Shown here piece by piece: positions 5,666 to 8,835 of a DNA stretch of 8,835 nt. The notes under the pieces were generated by a model. It did no database searches, was not told the DNA's origin, and worked only from the letters and a program-made list of their open reading frames with translations. The stretch spans positions 1-8,835 of the forward strand of contig JADFWK010000100.1 in assembly GCA_015223015.1 (NCBI GenBank), given 5' to 3'. The first letter of the stretch is position 1; the number at the start of each line of letters is the position of its first letter. The position numbers and the translations under genes are program-made. Origin of the DNA: Pseudomonadota bacterium. GTDB lineage: Bacteria > Desulfobacterota > DSM-4660 > Desulfatiglandales > B25-G16.

Positions 5666-6838
5666 ATGAGGATTGTAAGAATTAATCTTTATAAATATGA
5701 CGAGCCACTCAGGTTTAAGTTTCACTCCACACAAACCCTTAGAACGAGCGCTGAATCCATAATAGTTCGATTGGAATTCGAAAATGGAATTTTAGGGTAT
5801 GGAGAAAGCGCACCTAGAACGTACGTAACTGGGGAGGATTGTTCAACAGTTCCACTTGCGATTCGAAATTATTTTTCATCGATACTCTTTTGCCATGAAA
5901 TAAATACAATAGATGATGTTGAGAAGGTATTAGATCAGTTAGAAAGTGAATGTCGTAATAGAAGTATTTCCCATTACAATTCTGCTTTAGGGTCTATTGA
6001 TACCGCTCTATTGGACGCTCTTGGCAAGTTTCAAAAACTGTCTGTCACAGATTTCTTAGGCTCAATCGTAAGAAAAAAAGCACCCTATTCTATCTCTATT
6101 CCACTTCTCCCTCTTCAAGAAATTCAAGAATTATTTTTCCAATTACCAAAACTTGCCAGAGTCAAATACGTAAAAGTTTTGGTAGGGCAAGTTGAAGATG
6201 AGAACATGGAAAGAGTAGGTTTAGTTAGATCCTTATTCGGGGACGATGTAGATATTAGGGTTGAAAACAATGGAAAATGGACATTTCAGCAGGCCATCTC
6301 CAATTTAGACAAACTGCAAGAATTTAATATAACAGCAGTCGAGCAACCCTTAGCCAAAGATGATATTGAAGGCTTGGGAAGGCTCAAGGAAGCTACTGGA
6401 ATACCAATAATTGTTGATGAATCTATGTGTAATTTGTCCGATGCAAAAAGATTGATAGAAACAGAGGCTTGCGATATTTTGAATATAAAGATTTCCAAAT
6501 GCGGTGGGTTATTGAGATCAAAGCGGATTGCACAGTTCGCAAAATCTCAAAACATACTTTGCCAGCTAGGCGCCCACGTCGGGGAGACGGAAATACTTGG
6601 AGAAGCGGGTAAGTCCTTTGCCTTGACCACACCTAATCTTGTTTATTTTGAGGGCTGTTCTTTTTTGCCATTCGAAGATGAATGGCGGAGTGACCAGTTT
6701 GAGTTCAAAGGTGATAGCGAAGTTGGGCTTCCAAACTTCGGATTTGGAACAGCGTCAATAGCTCAGCAATTAATCGAAAAGCACTGCTCACCCATACTTG
6801 AATTAAGCACCAAAGATTGCATAAAGCCTTTTAAATAA
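5666..6838 (+). CDS. Enolase-superfamily enzyme, muconate cycloisomerase/epimerase-like, altered active site
   Basis: A 390-residue cytosolic enzyme of the mandelate racemase/muconate lactonizing group, whose members abstract a proton next to a carboxylate to racemise, epimerise, cycloisomerise or dehydrate. The capping domain is at about 1-130 (GYGESAPR in the N-terminal sheet) and the barrel follows. Metal-ligand positions are E200 (in VENN, where Asp is usual), E226 (in EQPL) and D251-E252 (in VDES). The lysine on the far face is present (K275 in NIKISK), followed by GAHVGETEIL near the C-terminus. The KxK motif on strand 2 reads K170-V-L172: the second lysine, normally the base, is leucine. 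I chose ATG 5666 because MRIVRINLY matches the usual family start. An in-frame ATG at 5645 would overlap the upstream gene by 19 nt. AAGG at 5651-5654 is a plausible ribosome site. The second gene of the AT-rich pair; reaction not predictable. Confidence 0.82.
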   Translation: MRIVRINLYKYDEPLRFKFHSTQTLRTSAESIIVRLEFENGILGYGESAPRTYVTGEDCSTVPLAIRNYFSSILFCHEINTIDDVEKVLDQLESECRNRSISHYNSALGSIDTALLDALGKFQKLSVTDFLGSIVRKKAPYSISIPLLPLQEIQELFFQLPKLARVKYVKVLVGQVEDENMERVGLVRSLFGDDVDIRVENNGKWTFQQAISNLDKLQEFNITAVEQPLAKDDIEGLGRLKEATGIPIIVDESMCNLSDAKRLIETEACDILNIKISKCGGLLRSKRIAQFAKSQNILCQLGAHVGETEILGEAGKSFALTTPNLVYFEGCSFLPFEDEWRSDQFEFKGDSEVGLPNFGFGTASIAQQLIEKHCSPILELSTKDCIKPFK

Positions 6839-6870
6839 AAAAGTCTGAAAAACGCTTCGTCGAAATTAGA

Positions 6871-8835
6871 TCATCTGCTTAGCTCAGCTTTTACAGCCGT
6901 ACCAAGTTTATTTAGGGTATATGGTTTCTTGACGTAGGACCCCGCACCCAACTTTTGAGCCTCCTTGACCCGTTTTGTTTCAGAAAATCCACTTACGATT
7001 ATTGCTTTCTGTCCGGGATGTAATTTGAGTATTCTTTTATAGGTCTCAAGCCCGTCAATCCCAGGATCCATTATCATATCCAGCACTAAGAGATCTGCTG
7101 AGTTGCTTTTCATGTATTCAACCGCTTCTTTACCACTTGAGACCGTTGCGGTTGAGTAGCCCAGCCTACTCAACAACTCATATGCGATTTCTCTCTGCTC
7201 CTCTACATCATCCACAACCAAAAGAGACTCTCCCTTGCCCCTGTACTCTTCCATGGACAATTGAGATGTATCTTTATCTAGCCTTTTCCTGGTAATAGGG
7301 AAATAGAGGGTAAAGGTGGTTCCTTTTCCTTCACTGCTTTGAACATCAATATATCCTTTATGGTCCTTTAGTGTTCCCCACACGACAGCCATGCCCAACC
7401 CTGTTCCACTTCTTCCCATTACCTTTTTCGTATAGAAGGGCTCAAATATCTTTTCTATATCCTTATGAGGGATACCCACACCCGTATCAGAAACAGTGAG
7501 GGTAACATAATCACCCTCCTTTACATGGTCATAACCTCTAATTGGTCGGTCAACATAGCGGTTTTCTGTGGAAATGAGGATCGTACCCCCATCGACCATA
7601 GCCTCAGCTGCATTGGAGACCAAATTCATAATAGTTTTGGAGAGGTGAACAGGAGAGCCCATGATAGGTAAAAGGTTTGTTTCGAGATTGGTCCTTGGCC
7701 GAACCTTAGGATGGTATAATTCCAACTTTTCATATTCCGGACTATGCAAGTATTCAGAGATGACATGATTGAGATTCACCACTTCTGTCGCAGCAACCCC
7801 CCTTCGTGCAAGGGTCAGCAAATCCTGCACAATAGCAGCAGCCTTTTCTCCCGAATTCTGTATCGTTAAAATAGGCCTCCTCAAGCGGCTATCTTGCGGA
7901 ATTTCCATCAACAACAGCTCGGGATAGCTCACAAGACCAGAGAGGATATTATTGAGGTCGTGTGCCACCCCACCTGCAAGAGTTCCAATGGCCTCCATTT
8001 TTTGCGCTCGCTGGAGTTGGGCTTCGAGCGTCTTCTGGTCACTGATGTTTCGTAAGGTGTTGACGCTCCCCACAGGATTGCCATCCCCATCCCGATACGT
8101 GGATCCACTGATGCTCACAGGAATAGTCTTCCCTTCCCTGGTATATCGCCTGGTTTCAATGCCGGCAAAACCTACTCCTGCCAGCATCTTCTCGATCATC
8201 ATCCTGGTTTCTGGCCAGTTTTCCTCAGGCACAAACAAATCCATTTTCTTACCCAAGCGCTCTTCTAAAGGCCAGCCGAAGACTTCTCTAAATGCAGGGT
8301 TAAAATAGATTACTTTACCTACCATGTCATAGACAACCACCGGGTCAGGGTTTGCCTCCAGAACTGTACGGTATCTCTCTTCACTCGCCCGCAGGGCCTC
8401 CTCGGCACGCTTTCGCTCGGTGACATCCCGTACAACACCCCGGAAACCGATCGGCTCACCTGTTGCGTCCTGTATCAGGGAAGCAGACATCCCAAGAACA
8501 ATTGTACTGCCATCTTTTCTGATGACTTCGTAATCTATCACTTTTGCAGGCTTTTTTGCCTGGTAGATTTCGTTAAAGACCTGGTACATTCTCTTAGCTG
8601 TTTCTGGGGTGGCATAGTCCCGGTAATTCATACCCTTCAATTCGGCTTGAGAATACCCGAAGATTTTACACAGCGATTCATTGAAAAAGGTCAAGTTCCC
8701 GGCAAGATCAATTTCGAAGTAGCCTTCTTCAGTGCCTTCAATGATGGTTCGATACTTTTCCTCACTTTCCTGAAGTTTATTAAAGGACAAGGCATTAACC
8801 ATACTAACAGCCGTTTGTGAGGCAACCCCCTGCAA
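6871..8835 (-). CDS. Hybrid sensor histidine kinase, partial (N-terminus outside the window)
   Basis: The last 654 residues of a longer hybrid histidine kinase; the coding frame runs off the right edge. The first visible residues (VASQTAVSMVNA) look like the final helix of a GAF domain, so the upstream part probably holds a GAF sensor and the apparent TTG at the edge is not a real start. Order in the visible part: PAS about 22-143, PAS about 150-268, HisKA with phospho-acceptor H292 (GGVAHDLNN), HATPase with N408 (NLVSNAAEA), SDTGVGIP (449-456), FEPFYTK (464-470) and GTGLGMAV (477-484), and a C-terminal receiver at about 535-654 with acidic D542/D543, phospho-acceptor D586 and K637 (VKKP). 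No membrane segment is visible in this part. It would autophosphorylate on His and pass phosphate to its own receiver. It is convergent with the enolase-family gene, with 32 bp between their ends. Confidence 0.9.
   Translation of the reverse strand: MQGVASQTAVSMVNALSFNKLQESEEKYRTIIEGTEEGYFEIDLAGNLTFFNESLCKIFGYSQAELKGMNYRDYATPETAKRMYQVFNEIYQAKKPAKVIDYEVIRKDGSTIVLGMSASLIQDATGEPIGFRGVVRDVTERKRAEEALRASEERYRTVLEANPDPVVVYDMVGKVIYFNPAFREVFGWPLEERLGKKMDLFVPEENWPETRMMIEKMLAGVGFAGIETRRYTREGKTIPVSISGSTYRDGDGNPVGSVNTLRNISDQKTLEAQLQRAQKMEAIGTLAGGVAHDLNNILSGLVSYPELLLMEIPQDSRLRRPILTIQNSGEKAAAIVQDLLTLARRGVAATEVVNLNHVISEYLHSPEYEKLELYHPKVRPRTNLETNLLPIMGSPVHLSKTIMNLVSNAAEAMVDGGTILISTENRYVDRPIRGYDHVKEGDYVTLTVSDTGVGIPHKDIEKIFEPFYTKKVMGRSGTGLGMAVVWGTLKDHKGYIDVQSSEGKGTTFTLYFPITRKRLDKDTSQLSMEEYRGKGESLLVVDDVEEQREIAYELLSRLGYSTATVSSGKEAVEYMKSNSADLLVLDMIMDPGIDGLETYKRILKLHPGQKAIIVSGFSETKRVKEAQKLGAGSYVKKPYTLNKLGTAVKAELSR

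Noticed and set aside
6839..6870. Bidirectional terminator between the convergent genes
   Set aside because: Only a tiny TTCG/CGAA inverted repeat is visible, with no adequate stem or T-run.
7952..8308. 118-residue plus-strand frame opposite the kinase
   Set aside because: It lies antisense to the conserved HisKA/PAS coding sequence, and its translation has no recognisable features.

Overview
The window reads as a piece of chromosome from a Gram-negative bacterium of moderate GC content. I would guess a Desulfobacterota (deltaproteobacterial) or similar environmental anaerobe. This rests on the style of the genes (a DUF6125-like protein, a HAMP adenylate cyclase, a multi-PAS hybrid histidine kinase, an OFA-like MFS carrier), not on any marker gene. 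I see no rRNA, tRNA, CRISPR array or intact insertion sequence.

Layout. (1) Positions 94-1653, minus strand: a membrane-bound class III nucleotide cyclase with a HAMP linker. (2) Positions 1654-1979: a divergent regulatory region with a consensus -35 box on each strand and an 11-bp direct repeat that brackets the minus-strand -10. (3) Positions 1980-3826, plus strand: a DUF6125-like soluble protein followed by an MFS transporter, probably one transcript. (4) Positions 3827-4583: about 750 bp with no convincing gene but several inverted repeats and a weak pair of minus-strand reading frames that could be gene debris. (5) Positions 4584-6838, plus strand: a tight two-gene unit, a PP-loop ATPase of the N-acetyl sugar amidotransferase type and an enolase-superfamily enzyme, separated by 2 nt. 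(6) Positions 6871-8835, minus strand: the C-terminal part of a hybrid histidine kinase (PAS-PAS-HisKA-HATPase-REC), cut by the right edge of the window and convergent with the enolase-family gene.

The most interesting part is the two-gene unit. It is visibly AT-richer than its neighbours: hand counts of single 60-base lines give 27-37% GC there, against 63% in the MFS gene and 55% in the kinase. It lies behind a gene-poor stretch, which suggests a horizontally acquired cassette. The PP-loop protein has seven cysteines in an arrangement (two N-terminal CxxC pairs, a mid-protein CxxC and a late Cys) that fits either an amidotransferase or an iron-sulfur-dependent sulfur transferase, and no ammonia-supplying HisH/HisF partner is present in the window. 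The enolase-family protein keeps one catalytic lysine and three acidic metal-ligand positions, but the second lysine of the KxK motif is a leucine and the first metal-ligand Asp is Glu. Together they suggest a small-molecule modification pathway whose substrate cannot be read from the sequence. The cyclase also departs from family consensus at positions that normally set purine specificity and stabilise the transition state.
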